DNA of 64,000 nucleotides, taken from NCBI GenBank assembly GCA_001023535.1, contig CP011020.1, positions 4,834,501 to 4,898,500 on the forward strand. The letters run 5' to 3'. The DNA is from Pseudomonas chlororaphis. Lineage in GTDB: Bacteria > Pseudomonadota > Gammaproteobacteria > Pseudomonadales > Pseudomonadaceae. The notes beneath the pieces are model-generated. The model had not been told where the DNA came from and did no database searches. It saw only the letters and a program-made list of their open reading frames with translations. Position 1 is the first letter of the stretch, and every line of letters begins with the position of its first letter. The position numbers were made by a program, and so were the translations under genes. Shown here piece by piece: positions 63,651-64,000 of the stretch.

Positions 63651-64000
63651 CTAGCGGCCACCGGCATCGTTGATGCAAACCACCTTGGGCTGCGTCATGT
63701 CTTCATAGGCGAAACGTACGCCCTCACGGCCCATGCTGCCGTACTTGAACCCTCCAAACGGCATTGCATCGAAGCGATAGTCGGAAGAGTCATTAATCAT
63801 CACGCCACCGGCTTCAAGTCGCTTGGCAGCGGTCATCGCCACATTCAGATTGCTGGTGAAAATCCCGGCATGCAGGCTGTACTCGGGTTCGTTGGCCAGC
63901 GCCAACGCCTCATCCAAAGACGCGACGCGCTGCAGGATGACCACCGGGCTGAATACCTCTTCGCACCACAACCGGCATTGGCGGTCGACGCCCTCCAGCA
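63651..64000 (-). CDS. Aldehyde dehydrogenase family protein, 3' end
   Basis: The frame is open to the right edge of the window, so about 115 C-terminal residues are visible. The sequence [39 protein letters not shown], then [32 protein letters not shown], is the C-terminal end of the NAD(P)-dependent aldehyde dehydrogenase superfamily (E-x-F-x-P and P-F-G-G-x-K-x-S/G motifs). The catalytic cysteine is outside the window. It lies 48 bases before the PLP enzyme on the same strand, so the two are probably one operon. Confidence 0.88.
   Translation of the reverse strand, partial: LEGVDRQCRLWCEEVFSPVVILQRVASLDEALALANEPEYSLHAGIFTSNLNVAMTAAKRLEAGGVMINDSSDYRFDAMPFGGFKYGSMGREGVRFAYEDMTQPKVVCINDAGGR

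Overview
The window looks like a Pseudomonas chromosome of the P. fluorescens complex. Most genes have GC-rich, strongly biased codons. Intergenic gaps carry the paired GTGGGAGCGAGC / GCTCGCTCCCAC palindromes (REP/REPIN) typical of these bacteria. The gene content (BglX, LemA/TPM cluster, Bcr-type exporters, many chemoreceptors, HisQMP-type uptake) also fits. This assignment is an inference from gene families; no rRNA, tRNA or other species marker is present.

Region 1 (1-18.98 kb) is mostly ordinary chromosome: an acyl-CoA dehydrogenase-like 3' end, a serine hydrolase, YceI, a ClsB-like phospholipase D enzyme, periplasmic beta-glucosidase BglX, a LemA/TPM/TPM cluster, a methyltransferase, a DJ-1/PfpI protein, a DUF4917 SIR2-like protein, an iron alcohol dehydrogenase, a two-gene unit of an alpha-oxoamine-synthase-like PLP enzyme plus Bcr-type exporter, a PAS-GAF-GGDEF cyclase, a DUF4142 protein and a small iron-permease-family protein.

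Region 2 (about 19.0-40.5 kb) is an accessory, visibly AT-richer island. It starts with an orphan HicB-like gene with an odd C-terminus and a complete IS3-family element. It then carries a patatin lipoprotein; a leftward set (membrane-associated patatin, two unknown small proteins, and DUF3800 after a gap); a perfect ten-copy GCATAG repeat; a two-gene unit in which a small protein and a 1119-residue helical-repeat/GreAB-C-like/PIN protein share an H-[TS]-GSGDNV motif at the C-terminus of one and the N-terminus of the next; a membrane protein; a Hachiman-type HamA/HamB defence pair; an ImmA/IrrE-like fragment; and an unusual integrase-like protein with two core-binding-like segments. I read this as a defence island. 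The GSGDNV pair is the best candidate for a little-described system, because it has the layout of bacterial amyloid-signalling effector/receptor pairs.

Region 3 (40.5-54.1 kb) is a run of small regulated redox and transport units: NmrA-like reductase with divergent HxlR; ArsR with two identical-geometry operators, a quinone oxidoreductase and a monooxygenase; an AraC-type regulator divergent from a three-gene unit (two MFS transporters and an N,N-dimethylformamidase beta-subunit-like protein); and TetR with a perfect operator, divergent from an old yellow enzyme followed by an SDR and an NADPH:quinone oxidoreductase.

Region 4 (54.2-64 kb) holds two chemoreceptors (one with an amino-acid-type dCache domain), a LysE exporter, a complete polar amino acid ABC importer, a Gdx/SugE SMR exporter, a cystathionine gamma-synthase-family enzyme and the 3' end of an aldehyde dehydrogenase. 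The sensor, importer and PLP enzyme suggest amino acid sensing, uptake and turnover.
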